A DNA stretch of 64,000 nucleotides. Source: Xanthomarina arctica (GTDB taxonomy: Bacteria; Bacteroidota; Bacteroidia; Flavobacteriales; Flavobacteriaceae). Position 1 is the stretch's first letter. The number at the start of each line of letters is the position of its first letter. A model generated the notes under the pieces. The model worked only from the letters and a program-made list of their open reading frames with translations, ran no database searches and was not told the DNA's origin. The stretch spans positions 1 to 64,000 of the forward strand of contig NZ_BMFQ01000001.1 in NCBI RefSeq assembly GCF_014638915.1, written 5' to 3'. Positions 36,843-46,582 of this stretch are shown piece after piece. Position numbers and translations under genes: made by a program.

Positions 36843-37298
36843 ATGACTTTTATATCGCTAAAACCACAAGTAGAATCCCTTATTTCTTCAACAGAAAAAA
36901 CCGTTGATGAACGCTTAAAAAACATTTGCGAACTTTTAGAATCTGAAATCCCACATTACAATTGGGTAGGCTTTTATTTTAAAAATGGCGATAAAAACGA
37001 ACTCAAACTCGGTCCTTATGTTGGCGAACCTACAGATCATATCATTATTCCTTTTGGAAAAGGTATTTGTGGCCAAGTAGCTGTTAGCAACCAAAACTTT
37101 GTAGTACCCGATGTGGCTGCGCAAGATAATTACATTGCTTGTAGCATTACTGTGAAAGCGGAAATTGTAATCCCCATTTTTGTGAATGGTGAAAATATGG
37201 GACAAATAGATATCGACTCGAACACACCAGACCCGTTTACTGAAGAAGACGAACGCTTTTTGGAATTTGTTTGTGCTAAAGTATCAGAAATACTTTAA
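36843..37298 (+). CDS. GAF domain protein, free methionine-(R)-sulfoxide reductase-like
   Basis: The 151-residue single-GAF protein resembles fRMsr (YebR/MsrC): NWVGFYF at residues about 39-45, the motif FGKGICGQVA with its cysteine (about 78-83), then VVPDV and YIACSITVKAEIVIPI with the catalytic-type cysteine, and a C-terminal GQIDIDSNTPDPF. fRMsr repairs oxidised free methionine. Of the three cysteines in the E. coli enzyme, the two central ones are visible here. It is divergent from xrtF and its start overlaps the open frame of that gene. Confidence 0.8.
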   Translation: MTFISLKPQVESLISSTEKTVDERLKNICELLESEIPHYNWVGFYFKNGDKNELKLGPYVGEPTDHIIIPFGKGICGQVAVSNQNFVVPDVAAQDNYIACSITVKAEIVIPIFVNGENMGQIDIDSNTPDPFTEEDERFLEFVCAKVSEIL

Positions 37299-37411
37299 AT
37301 TCTAGGTGTAAATTTTTTGATTCAAACTTCAATGTTAACAACTTCATTATTTAGTTAAAAAATCATCTCATTTTCAAGATGTCTTTGAGCTTCATTTTTG
37401 CTTTTAATTAG

Positions 37412-37419
37412 TACTTTTG
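37412..37419 (+). promoter_or_regulatory. Putative -7 box of purH
   Basis: TACTTTTG fits the Bacteroidota -7 consensus, 81 bp upstream of purH. The nearest TTTG lies 24 bp upstream, longer than the usual 19-21, so I rate it moderate. Confidence 0.45.
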
Positions 37420-37499
37420 CACTCATAAACAACAACTAACATTTTTTTTTGAAATAATTTCATTTTAAAAAGAATGACCACACACACAACACAACTAAA

Positions 37500-39032
37500 A
37501 TGAGCAACAAAAAAACTATTAAATCGGCTTTAATTTCTGTTTTTAGCAAAGACGGATTAGAACCTATTGTAAAGCAATTACACCAACAAAACGTAACCCT
37601 TTATTCTACAGGTGGAACCGAAAAATTTATTAAAGATTTAGGTATTCCTGTAGTTCCAGTTGAAGATGTTACCTCCTACCCTTCTATTCTTGGAGGACGT
37701 GTAAAAACATTACACCCAAAAGTTTTTGGTGGTATTTTAAACAGACAAAATAACGAAAGTGACGCGAAAGAATTAATCGACTTTGAAATACCTCAAATCG
37801 ATTTAGTGATTGTTGATTTATATCCGTTTGAAAAAACCGTTGCTTCTGGAGCAAGTAATCAAGATATTATTGAAAAAATAGATATTGGAGGGATTTCATT
37901 AATTCGTGCCGCAGCTAAAAATTACGCAGATGTAGTTTGTGTATCTTCTGTTGATGATTATAGCGAGTTATTACAATTACTTCAAACTAAAAATGGAGAT
38001 ACTTCTGAAGACGACAGAAAAAACTTTGCTGCCAAAGCATTTAATGTGTCTTCTCATTACGACTCAGCTATTTTTAATTATTTCAATAAAAATAATGAAA
38101 TAGCTACTTTAAAAATTAGCGAAACACAAGCTCAAGTGTTGCGTTACGGCGAAAACCCACATCAAAAAGGATTTTTCTTCGGGAATTTTGATGATGTTTT
38201 CACCAAACTTCATGGTAAAGAATTAAGCTACAACAATCTTTTAGATGTAGATGCGGCTGTTAATTTAATAAACGAGTTTAAAGGAGAGGCTCCAACCTTT
38301 GCCGTTCTAAAACATAATAATGCCTGTGGGTTTGCACAACGTGAAACCGTATTAGATTCTTATGTAGATGCCTTGGCTGGAGATCCAGTATCAGCTTTTG
38401 GAGGTGTTTTAATAAGTAATACTGAAATTGATTTAGCAACTGCAGAGGAAATTCATAAATTATTTTGTGAAGTAGTGATTGCGCCATCGTTTTCAACTGA
38501 TGCAGAAGCTATTTTAAAAGGTAAAAAGAATAGAATATTGCTTGTTTTAAAGGACTTCGAATTCCCTAAAACAACCGTAAGAACGTGTTTAAACGGCGTT
38601 TTAGTTCAAGACAGAAATTCTAAAACAGATACTCTAGAAGATTTATCTTATGCTACAAACAATAAACCAACAGAAAACGAGTTAGAAGATTTGATATTTG
38701 CATCTAAAATTTGCAAGCATACCAAATCGAACACCATCGTAATAGCTAAAAACAAACAGTTATGTGCTAGTGGTACAGGACAAACAAGTCGTGTGGACGC
38801 ATTAAATCAAGCCATTCATAAAGCGCAATCTTTTAAATTCGATTTAAAGGGAGCTGTTATGGCAAGTGATGCTTTTTTCCCGTTCCCAGATTGTGTGGAG
38901 ATTGCAGATAATGCAGGGATTTCGGCTGTAATACAACCTGGCGGATCCATTAAAGACCAGTTAAGCATCGATTATTGTAATGATAACAATCTAGCCATGG
39001 TGTTTACAGGAACGCGTCATTTTAAACATTAA
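37500..39032 (+). CDS. purH: Bifunctional AICAR transformylase/IMP cyclohydrolase
   Basis: The 510-residue enzyme catalyses the last two steps of de novo IMP synthesis. The N-terminal MGS-like cyclohydrolase domain (about residues 8-195) has STGGT and GGRVKTLHPKVFGGIL motifs. The C-terminal transformylase domain holds the catalytic pair Lys271-His272 in VLKHNNACGF. It ends GTRHFKH as in homologues. It stands alone, followed by a double-hairpin repeat at 39034 and then the mre operon. Confidence 0.97.
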   Translation: MSNKKTIKSALISVFSKDGLEPIVKQLHQQNVTLYSTGGTEKFIKDLGIPVVPVEDVTSYPSILGGRVKTLHPKVFGGILNRQNNESDAKELIDFEIPQIDLVIVDLYPFEKTVASGASNQDIIEKIDIGGISLIRAAAKNYADVVCVSSVDDYSELLQLLQTKNGDTSEDDRKNFAAKAFNVSSHYDSAIFNYFNKNNEIATLKISETQAQVLRYGENPHQKGFFFGNFDDVFTKLHGKELSYNNLLDVDAAVNLINEFKGEAPTFAVLKHNNACGFAQRETVLDSYVDALAGDPVSAFGGVLISNTEIDLATAEEIHKLFCEVVIAPSFSTDAEAILKGKKNRILLVLKDFEFPKTTVRTCLNGVLVQDRNSKTDTLEDLSYATNNKPTENELEDLIFASKICKHTKSNTIVIAKNKQLCASGTGQTSRVDALNQAIHKAQSFKFDLKGAVMASDAFFPFPDCVEIADNAGISAVIQPGGSIKDQLSIDYCNDNNLAMVFTGTRHFKH

Positions 39033-39033
39033 C

Positions 39034-39071
39034 ATCCCCATGAAAATGGGGATCTCATCATGAAAGTGAGA
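39034..39071. repeat. REP-like double hairpin
   Basis: Two hairpins stand back to back: ATCCCCAT (39034-39041), loop GAAA, ATGGGGAT (39046-39053), then TCTCAT and GTGAGA around a CATGAAA loop (39053-39071). Both share an ATGAAA-type loop. There is no T-run, so it is not a standard terminator. It looks like a mobile palindromic intergenic repeat, seen once here. Confidence 0.5.
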
Positions 39072-39270
39072 CCTCAAAACATACCGCAACGAAGCATTTT
39101 TATCGTTGAAAAATGGAAATTTAAATTTCGAAATGGGATTGGTATAATTTAATAATTGAGTATCTCATTAAATATTGAAAATCAATAAGAAAAGCAAAGA
39201 TATTTATTGCATAACTTTTATTACATTTACAAGATAAGATTAACAACCCTCAAATAAACGACTGTAGCAC

Positions 39271-40299
39271 ATGGGATTTTTTGACTTCTTAACCGAAGAA
39301 ATAGCAATCGATTTAGGAACTGCAAACACACTAATTATTCATAACGATAAAGTGGTTGTAGATAGTCCTTCTATTGTTGCCAGAGACAGAATTTCTGGAA
39401 AAATTATTGCTGTTGGTAAAGAAGCCAGCATGATGCAAGGAAAAACTCACGAAAATATTAAAACCATTAGGCCACTAAAAGATGGTGTAATTGCAGATTT
39501 TGATGCCAGTGAACAAATGATAAGCATGTTTATTAAAAATATTCCTGCTTTAAAAAAGAAGTTTTTTACTCCTGCTTTACGCATGGTTATTTGTATTCCT
39601 TCTGGTATTACAGAGGTTGAAATGCGTGCTGTAAAAGAAAGTGCTGAGCGTGTTAACGGAAAAGAAGTTTATTTAATTCACGAACCAATGGCCGCAGCTA
39701 TTGGAATTGGTGTAGACATTATGCAACCTAAAGGAAACATGATTGTTGATATAGGTGGAGGAACAACAGAAATTGCTGTTATTGCACTTGGTGGTATTGT
39801 TTGCGATAAATCGGTTAAAATTGCTGGTGATGTCTTCACAAACGATATTGTTTATTACATGCGTACACAACACAACTTATATGTTGGAGAGCGTACTGCC
39901 GAAAAAATAAAAATTCAAATTGGTGCCGCAACTGAAGATTTAGAGCTTCCTCCAGAAGATATGAGCGTTCAAGGACGTGATTTACTTACTGGAAAACCTA
40001 AGCAAGTACAAATTTCATATAGAGAGATTGCAAAAGCATTAGATAAATCCATTTTACGTATTGAAGATGCCGTTATGGAAACTTTGTCACAAACACCTCC
40101 AGAATTAGCCGCAGATATTTACAATACTGGTATTTACCTTGCTGGTGGAGGATCTATGTTAAGAGGTTTAGACAAGCGTTTGTCTCAAAAAACAGACTTA
40201 CCTGTCTACATTGCAGAAGATCCATTAAGAGCTGTTGTACGTGGCACAGGAATCACTCTAAAAAACTTACCTAAATACAAAAGCGTGTTGATAAAATAG
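39271..40299 (+). CDS. mreB: Rod shape-determining protein MreB
   Basis: The 342-residue actin homologue directs lateral-wall synthesis. The phosphate-binding motif IAIDLGTANTLI (residues 11-22), the MIVDIGGGTTEIAVIALGG loop (in parts: DIGGGTTEIA) and the adenosine motif LAGGGSMLRGLD are intact. There is a membrane-binding Phe-rich N-terminus (MGFFDFL). It leads the operon mreB-mreC-mreD-mrdA-rodA, whose genes are 8, -8, -4 and 6 bp apart. Confidence 0.97.
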   Translation: MGFFDFLTEEIAIDLGTANTLIIHNDKVVVDSPSIVARDRISGKIIAVGKEASMMQGKTHENIKTIRPLKDGVIADFDASEQMISMFIKNIPALKKKFFTPALRMVICIPSGITEVEMRAVKESAERVNGKEVYLIHEPMAAAIGIGVDIMQPKGNMIVDIGGGTTEIAVIALGGIVCDKSVKIAGDVFTNDIVYYMRTQHNLYVGERTAEKIKIQIGAATEDLELPPEDMSVQGRDLLTGKPKQVQISYREIAKALDKSILRIEDAVMETLSQTPPELAADIYNTGIYLAGGGSMLRGLDKRLSQKTDLPVYIAEDPLRAVVRGTGITLKNLPKYKSVLIK

Positions 40300-40307
40300 C
40301 CTAACAA

Positions 40308-41129
40308 ATGCAGCAAATAATAAACTTCATCATAAGAAACAAATCGTTTTTGTTATACTTATTGTTGTTTTCCCTTGCTTTTGTTTTCACTATTCAATCG
40401 CATTCGTATCATAAAAGTAAATTTATAAATTCCGCAAATTTTTTGTCAGGAGGCATTTATAATTCTGTAAATAATGTGAGTGAATACATTCACTTAGAAA
40501 AACAAAACGAATTACTTCAGAAAGAAAACAACGATTTAAAGTCTTTGTTATATAATACCACCGATTCTCTAAACAGAAGCTTTACAGATACAACCTATTC
40601 GGGAATTTCCTATAAATTCACCCCTGCCATCGTTATCAAAAATAGTTATTCTTTAAGCAATAACGTGTTGTTGTTAAACAAAGGTAGAAGAGATAGTATC
40701 CAGCAGGATTTTGGGGTTATTTCTTCAGAAGGTTTGGTTGGAATTATAGACAACACGAGTAAAAAATACGCTACGGTTATTTCTGTTTTAAACACCAGTA
40801 GCCAAATTAGTGCGCAATTGAAAAAATCGAATCATTTTGGTTCTTTAATTTGGAATGGGAAATCGCCATATTTGGTGCAATTAACCGAGATCCCAAAAAT
40901 AGCTCCAATTGAAATTGGAGATACTATAATTACTTCTGGACGCTCATCCATTTTCCCAAAAAACATTCCAATTGGAACCATTGACAGTTTCAATCTAGAT
41001 ACGGCTCAAAATTATTATGTCATTCACGTAAAATTATTTAACGATATGACAAGCATGGAACATGTGTATATAATTGAGAATAAAGACTCAAACGAAATAA
41101 ATAAGCTAATTAACAACACGAATGAATAG
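40308..41129 (+). CDS. mreC: Rod shape-determining protein MreC
   Basis: The 273-residue protein has one membrane helix (about residues 14-32), a short coiled coil (about 60-82) and the periplasmic beta-barrel domains of MreC, with VISSEGLVGIID and NHFGSLIWNGKSPYLVQLTEIP (in parts: GSLIWNGKSPYLVQL). It connects MreB with penicillin-binding proteins. It begins 8 bp after mreB and overlaps mreD by 8 bp. Confidence 0.95.
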   Translation: MQQIINFIIRNKSFLLYLLLFSLAFVFTIQSHSYHKSKFINSANFLSGGIYNSVNNVSEYIHLEKQNELLQKENNDLKSLLYNTTDSLNRSFTDTTYSGISYKFTPAIVIKNSYSLSNNVLLLNKGRRDSIQQDFGVISSEGLVGIIDNTSKKYATVISVLNTSSQISAQLKKSNHFGSLIWNGKSPYLVQLTEIPKIAPIEIGDTIITSGRSSIFPKNIPIGTIDSFNLDTAQNYYVIHVKLFNDMTSMEHVYIIENKDSNEINKLINNTNE

Positions 41130-41628
41130 TCTTATTTTTACACATACTTTTAGGTTTATAATTCTTGCTATGTTCCAAGTATTAGTATTGAACCATATTA
41201 ATTTTTTAGGCTATATAAATCCGTCTTTATACATTCTATTTATCCTGCTATACCCTTTAAAAAACAATCGGGTTATTTTTATTTTTGTAAGTTTCCTATT
41301 AGGTTTAACCATAGATATGTTCATGGATTCCGGAGGTGTGCATGCTGCCGCTGCTGTTACCATTGCTTTTATAAGACCTTTTGTTTTAAAATTTTCTTTT
41401 GGCGCTGTTTATGATCATCAAACAATGAAATTTGGGAATGTAGAATTTGGCTCAAAACTTACATACATCACTATTTTAACAGTAGTACATCAATTCGTTT
41501 TATATGCCTTAGAAATTTTTAACTTTTCTAAAATAATTTTAACACTTCAATACACGTTATTCTCCAGTATATTTACTATTATATTATGTGTGCTAACAAC
41601 TATAATTTTTAGCAGGAGAAATAAATGA
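41122..41628 (+). CDS. mreD: Rod shape-determining protein MreD
   Basis: The 168-residue protein has five hydrophobic segments, as expected of MreD, with NPSLYILFILLYPL and the DMFMDSGGVHAAA motif that is common in Bacteroidota homologues. It overlaps mreC by 8 bp and mrdA by 4 bp, indicating translational coupling. It serves in the elongasome with MreBC, PBP2 and RodA. Confidence 0.93.
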   Translation: MNSLIFTHTFRFIILAMFQVLVLNHINFLGYINPSLYILFILLYPLKNNRVIFIFVSFLLGLTIDMFMDSGGVHAAAAVTIAFIRPFVLKFSFGAVYDHQTMKFGNVEFGSKLTYITILTVVHQFVLYALEIFNFSKIILTLQYTLFSSIFTIILCVLTTIIFSRRNK

Positions 41629-43550
41629 GACAATTTTTACTTTTTATAATCATCATTTTAGTAGGCCTTACCTTTATTGCTAGGCTTTTCTATCTTCAGG
41701 TTTACAACTTAGAAGAGCATAGTTTATTCGACGATAACGCCATTAGAAAAGTTTACGACTATCCAAAACGCGGTTTTGTTTACGACAGAAACGGAAAACT
41801 TTTAGTTTCAAACCAACCATCATACGATGTGATGGTAATTCCTCGTGAAGTAAAACCATTAGATACTCTAGAATTCTGCTCTCTTTTAAAAATTGATATT
41901 GAACAATTCAGAAAATTCTATAAAAAGGCCTATCACTATTCTCCAAGATTACCTTCTGTATTTGTGCCACAACTGTCCAAGGAAGATTATGCCGCGCTTC
42001 AGGAGAAGATGAGAAAATATGAAGGTTTTTACATCCAAAAACGTTCTTTAAGAGATTACCAAACATCTATTGGTGCCAATGTATTAGGCTATATTGCTGA
42101 AGCCACCCCTTATCAAATTGAAACTAACCCTTATTATAATATGGGGGATTTAGTTGGAAAACAGGGAGTTGAAGCGTCTTATGAGAATACATTACGCGGT
42201 GTAAAAGGCATCAAGTTTATTCAAAAGGATAGATTTAATAAAAACATAGGTCCCTATAAAAATGGCGTGTATGACACCATTCCAGAACAAGGAAAAGACA
42301 TAACGATAACCATTGACGCAAAACTTCAAGCTTATGGTGAATTGTTAATGCAAAATAAACGTGGAGGAATTATAGCCATTGAACCAAGTACTGGAGAAAT
42401 TTTAACTATGATTGCTGCTCCAACCTACAATCCTAATTTATTGGTAGGAAGAGATCGTTCTAAAAATTTCACTAAACTTTATAATGATTCTATCGCAAAA
42501 CCACTATTTAACAGAAGTTTACAAGGTGTATACGAACCTGGCTCTCCTTTTAAATTAATGAATGCCTTAGTTGCCTTACAAGAAGGAGTTATCTCCACCA
42601 AAGAAACTGTAACCTGTTATGCTGGTTATAAATACGGAAGCCGATTTATGAAATGCCATTGTAGAGTAGGCACTAGAAATGACATGATTCATGGTATTCA
42701 AGAATCCTGTAATGCTTATTTTGCCACAATTTACAGACGTATTTTAGACAATCCGAAAAATGCTTCCATTGGAATAGACATTTGGAGTAAGCATGTAAAA
42801 AGTTTTGGCTTAGGAGATTTTTTGAATAACGACTTGTACGTTGGCCAAAAAGGAAGAATCCCAGACAGAGATTATTATAAGCATATTTATCCTAATACGT
42901 TCTACTCCACTTATACTTTGTCCAATGCTATTGGACAGGGAGAAGTTGCAACCACACCTATCCAATTAGCTAACATGATTGCTGCCATTGCAAATAGAGG
43001 TTTTTACTATACGCCACATATTATCAAAGATATAAAAGATGAAACTATAGATATAAAGTACACAACTCCAAATTACACGACTATAGACAAGCAACATTTT
43101 GAACCAGTTATTGAAGGTATGTTTAATGTTTATAAATATGGTACTGCTAGTCAATTACAAATTCCAGGAATAGAGATTTGTGGAAAAACTGGTACTGTAG
43201 AAAATTTTGTGAAAATTGATGGTGTAAAAACTCAATTAACCGACCATTCTATTTTTGTAGCCTTTGCTCCAAAAGACAACCCGAAAATTGCCATTGCCGT
43301 TTTTGTAGAAAATGGTTATTGGGGAAGTCGTTTTGCAGGTAGAATTGCTAGCTTAATGATTGAAGAATATATTAATGGTGAGATTACAAGAAATGACATG
43401 GAAAATTGGATCCTTACTCATAGTCTCGAAAATGAATACGCCAAACCTTATTCAGGAGAACCTTTTAAAATTAATAGAGGTACAACTTTACAAGTTATTC
43501 CAACAGAAGATTCCAATAAGATAAAAAAACAAATTGAAGCATTACAGTAA
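41625..43550 (+). CDS. mrdA: Penicillin-binding protein 2
   Basis: The 641-residue class B transpeptidase has an N-terminal membrane helix (about 4-24), a pedestal domain, and the catalytic motifs SPFK (Ser307-Lys310), SCN (361-363) and KTGT (521-524). The nucleophile motif reads YEPGSPFKL, with Pro rather than the usual Thr. It crosslinks lateral-wall peptidoglycan with RodA, whose gene starts 6 bp downstream. A charged 45-residue tail follows the domain. Confidence 0.96.
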   Translation: MRQFLLFIIIILVGLTFIARLFYLQVYNLEEHSLFDDNAIRKVYDYPKRGFVYDRNGKLLVSNQPSYDVMVIPREVKPLDTLEFCSLLKIDIEQFRKFYKKAYHYSPRLPSVFVPQLSKEDYAALQEKMRKYEGFYIQKRSLRDYQTSIGANVLGYIAEATPYQIETNPYYNMGDLVGKQGVEASYENTLRGVKGIKFIQKDRFNKNIGPYKNGVYDTIPEQGKDITITIDAKLQAYGELLMQNKRGGIIAIEPSTGEILTMIAAPTYNPNLLVGRDRSKNFTKLYNDSIAKPLFNRSLQGVYEPGSPFKLMNALVALQEGVISTKETVTCYAGYKYGSRFMKCHCRVGTRNDMIHGIQESCNAYFATIYRRILDNPKNASIGIDIWSKHVKSFGLGDFLNNDLYVGQKGRIPDRDYYKHIYPNTFYSTYTLSNAIGQGEVATTPIQLANMIAAIANRGFYYTPHIIKDIKDETIDIKYTTPNYTTIDKQHFEPVIEGMFNVYKYGTASQLQIPGIEICGKTGTVENFVKIDGVKTQLTDHSIFVAFAPKDNPKIAIAVFVENGYWGSRFAGRIASLMIEEYINGEITRNDMENWILTHSLENEYAKPYSGEPFKINRGTTLQVIPTEDSNKIKKQIEALQ

Positions 43551-43556
43551 TTTAAC

Positions 43557-44834
43557 ATGTATAGAGAAACAAACAGACACTTCAAATTCGATTGGATTAG
43601 TATTATTATTTTCATGCTTCTTGTTGGTTTTGGGTGGTTAAACATTTTGTCTGCCTCTCATGTTGGAGAAACCGTAGATTATTTTAATTTCTCTCAGCCT
43701 TACGGGAAACAGCTTATATTTATTTTCTTAACGATTTTATTAATAATCCTCATCCTTTCAATAGATTCCAAGTTTTATGAACGGTTTTCTGGGGTTATTT
43801 ACATTATTTCTATGCTCTCATTAGTAGGGCTTTTTATTGCAGGAAAAAATGTTAATGGAGCCACCTCTTGGTATGGAATAGGAGGTATGACGCTACAACC
43901 TAGTGAATTTGCTAAAGCAGCTACGTCTTTAGCTATTGCAAAATTTCTAAGCGATTTACAAACCGACCTAAAAAACTTTAAAGATCAAGTTAAGGCCTTT
44001 ATAATTATTGCTATTCCGGCTATTTTAATAATCTTGCAAAATGACACGGGAAGCGCCCTAGTCTATGCCACTTTCTTTTTTGTGTTTTACAGAGAAGGTT
44101 TACCTAAAATATATTTAATAATTGCCACGTTGCTTGCATTCATTTCTATTGGTTCTTTAAAATTTGGGGATATTACTACTAGTATTATTATTACCCTTGT
44201 CATTTTAGGATATCACTTTACCAGACGCAAAAAACCGGCTTTTATTAAAACAATATTAACTATTCTAGCCTGTATTATTTTAAGCTTTGGAGTTGAATTT
44301 TTATACGATAACATGTTGCAGGCCCATCAAAAAGATCGAATTAGTCTATGGCTAAGATTGGAAAACGATCCCGATAAACTTGCAGACATGCGACGCGATA
44401 TTCTGTATAATCTTTACGAATCTGAAAAAGCGATAAGTTCCGGAGGAATAACCGGAAAAGGTTTTCTACAAGGCACAAGAACCACGGGGAAATTTGTTCC
44501 AGAACAACATACAGATTATATATTTAGTACCGTAGGCGAAGAATGGGGGTTTGCTGGAACCGTATTTGTAGTAGTCCTCTTTGTTCTCCTTTTATTGCGA
44601 ATTCTGCATTTAGCCGAATTACAAAAATCACAATTCAGTCGCGTTTATGGCTACAGTGTCGCTTCCATTCTCTTCTTCCATTTTATGATTAATATAGGTA
44701 TGGTTATGGGGCTTATTCCAACCATAGGTATTCCGCTACCCTTCTTTAGTTATGGTGGTTCTGGGCTTTGGGCATTTACTATTTTGCTCTTCATTTTTAT
44801 CAAACTAGATTCCAATAGAATTAATGAGTGGTAG
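43557..44834 (+). CDS. rodA: RodA, SEDS peptidoglycan polymerase
   Basis: The 425-residue polytopic protein has about ten helices of the SEDS family, glycosyltransferases that polymerise lipid II with PBP2. It has GKNVNGATSWYGIGGMTLQPSEFAKAA (in parts: NGATSWYGIGGMTLQPSEFA), the KGFLQGTRTTGKFVPEQHTDYIF loop (in parts: VPEQHTDYIFSTVGEEWG) and a C-terminal PFFSYGGSG motif. All are conserved in RodA/FtsW. It is the last gene of the operon, and hairpins at 44842 and 44900 may end it. Confidence 0.96.
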   Translation: MYRETNRHFKFDWISIIIFMLLVGFGWLNILSASHVGETVDYFNFSQPYGKQLIFIFLTILLIILILSIDSKFYERFSGVIYIISMLSLVGLFIAGKNVNGATSWYGIGGMTLQPSEFAKAATSLAIAKFLSDLQTDLKNFKDQVKAFIIIAIPAILIILQNDTGSALVYATFFFVFYREGLPKIYLIIATLLAFISIGSLKFGDITTSIIITLVILGYHFTRRKKPAFIKTILTILACIILSFGVEFLYDNMLQAHQKDRISLWLRLENDPDKLADMRRDILYNLYESEKAISSGGITGKGFLQGTRTTGKFVPEQHTDYIFSTVGEEWGFAGTVFVVVLFVLLLLRILHLAELQKSQFSRVYGYSVASILFFHFMINIGMVMGLIPTIGIPLPFFSYGGSGLWAFTILLFIFIKLDSNRINEW

Positions 44835-44841
44835 TTAACTT

Positions 44842-44866
44842 CATCTTAATAAAGATGTGCTTTTTT
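44842..44866 (+). terminator. Terminator of the mre-rod operon
   Basis: The stem CATCTT (44842-44847) / AAGATG (44852-44857) is followed by TGC and six T. A second hairpin, CAGAAT/ATTCTG with five T, is at 44900-44920. The two may work in series. Confidence 0.6.
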
Positions 44867-45094
44867 AAAATGGCACCGTTTTTGTAATGATAAAAAAGCC
44901 AGAATTTTAATTCTGTTTTTGTTTTTCAGTATTTCTAAAAAAATTGGAATAAGCTGAAAAATCACATTAAATAAATTTTGAAAGAACTTAAAAATCACAA
45001 ATAATGTACTTTTTGAAACAATTAATCTAGATTATAAGATTTTTTTGTACTTTTAATTCAGTAAAACACCCTTTTAATATAATAAAAAAAAATT

Positions 45095-45673
45095 ATGAAA
45101 AGTTTATTCAAAAAATTAAGTTTCTTGTTACTTACTATTTTCCTAACAAGCAATATTAGCGCACAAGTTAACGCTGATTATGACAAAAGCACTGATTTCA
45201 ATAAATACAAAACGTATTCTCTAGAAGGCTGGGCAAAAAACAGTGATCAACTTTTAAACCCATTTGATAAACAGCGCATTACGGATGCTCTTAAAAGCGA
45301 ACTGGAATCAAGAGGTATAACATTAGTAGAGACTGGTGGTGAAATAGCAGTTACACTTTATTTGACTATTAAACAAGCTACAGATTATACAGCCTATACT
45401 AATTTTAATGGTGGTATGGGATATGCTGGACGTTGGGGTTATGCTCGAGGAATAGGAATGGGAATGGGATCTGCTTCAACAAATGTAAGCGAAACCAACT
45501 ATAATGTTGGAACCTTAATAATTGACATGTACGATAGTACTAGCAAAAGCATGATTTGGCAAGGTGATATGACATCAGATATTGAAACAAATGCTTCTAA
45601 AAGAGATAAAACTATCCCTAAAAAGATGAGCAAATTAATGAAAAAATTCCCAGTTGCACCGCTTAAAAGCTAA
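45095..45673 (+). CDS. Secreted DUF4136 domain protein
   Basis: The 192-residue product has a signal peptide ending SAQ near residue 24, then the DUF4136 fold: VNADYDKSTDFNKYKTYSL at its start, a Gly/Met/Tyr-rich loop at about residues 108-130, and DMYDSTSKSMIWQGDM (about 150-165) near the end. It is likely a lipid- or envelope-associated binding protein of unknown job. It begins a same-strand series with DUF2092 and DUF6515 genes. No membrane anchor is visible. Confidence 0.85.
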   Translation: MKSLFKKLSFLLLTIFLTSNISAQVNADYDKSTDFNKYKTYSLEGWAKNSDQLLNPFDKQRITDALKSELESRGITLVETGGEIAVTLYLTIKQATDYTAYTNFNGGMGYAGRWGYARGIGMGMGSASTNVSETNYNVGTLIIDMYDSTSKSMIWQGDMTSDIETNASKRDKTIPKKMSKLMKKFPVAPLKS

Positions 45674-45841
45674 GTGCCATTGATTTTTTAGAATTTAATA
45701 AATTGATGCCTTTAATTTTAAATTAAAATTTAAAGTCTATATTTACTATTATAAGAAATATTAAAAGAATTGATATGTCTCTTTTCTTTTAATATTTTTT
45801 TTTTCAAAAAGATTACCATATCTAATATTTAATATCATATT

Positions 45842-46567
45842 ATGAAAAGCACGATTATTACTATTAGCTTGTTCTTAATGTCTTTAGTAGGACATTCACA
45901 AGAAGCAAAAACAATGGACTCTACGGCTATTTTTATTTTAGACCAAATGAGCGATAATATAGGGAATTTACAATCTGTAACTTTTGACTTAAGTAATTCG
46001 ATTGATGAATTAGATCACCAAGATAATATTGTCACCCAATTTTCGACAAGTACCATTACTTTTTCTGGTCCTGACAAACTTATAGTTAGAACTGATGGAA
46101 CAAAAGGTAAAACTGGCTTTTGGTACGATGGAACTTACGTTACCTATTACAATTATGATGAAAACAATTATGTTACATTAGAAGTTCCAGATACAACTAT
46201 TGAAATGATTGAAACCATGCATAAAAACTTCGATTTTGATTTTCCTGCAGCAGATTTCTTTTATCCTAGTCTTACAGACGACATGATAGAACAATTTGAT
46301 TCTATTACCTATTTAGGAAAAAAAGTGGTTAAGGGAGAAGAATGTTATCATATTTTGGCTGTAAATGAAACACTGAATGTGCAAATGTGGATTTCAAATA
46401 AAACATTTTTATTGCCTAAGCATTTTATAGTAACTTATAAAGATAAATCGAATCTTCAATATGAATCGACATTTGATAATTGGTTAATAAATCCAACAAT
46501 TCCAGAATCGGCATTTTCTTTTCTTGCTCCCCCTAAAGCAAGACTAATTAACATTATGGAAAAGTAA
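45842..46567 (+). CDS. DUF2092 family periplasmic protein
   Basis: The 241-residue product has a signal peptide (about 18 residues) and the LolA/LppX-like fold of DUF2092, with an AIFILDQMSDNIGNLQSVTF start, central TFSGPDKLIVRTDGTKGKTGFWYDG (in parts), a MWISNKTFLLPKHFIVTYKD strand and a FSFLAPPKA end. It could bind lipids. It follows DUF4136 and is 16 bp from the DUF6515 gene, so co-transcription with the latter is probable. Confidence 0.8.
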   Translation: MKSTIITISLFLMSLVGHSQEAKTMDSTAIFILDQMSDNIGNLQSVTFDLSNSIDELDHQDNIVTQFSTSTITFSGPDKLIVRTDGTKGKTGFWYDGTYVTYYNYDENNYVTLEVPDTTIEMIETMHKNFDFDFPAADFFYPSLTDDMIEQFDSITYLGKKVVKGEECYHILAVNETLNVQMWISNKTFLLPKHFIVTYKDKSNLQYESTFDNWLINPTIPESAFSFLAPPKARLINIMEK

Positions 46568-46582
46568 TAAAACGAAAACATC

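Noticed and set aside
45721-45740. AT-only palindrome near 45725
   Set aside because: AATTTTAATTAAAATT-type symmetry is expected by chance in DNA this AT-rich.
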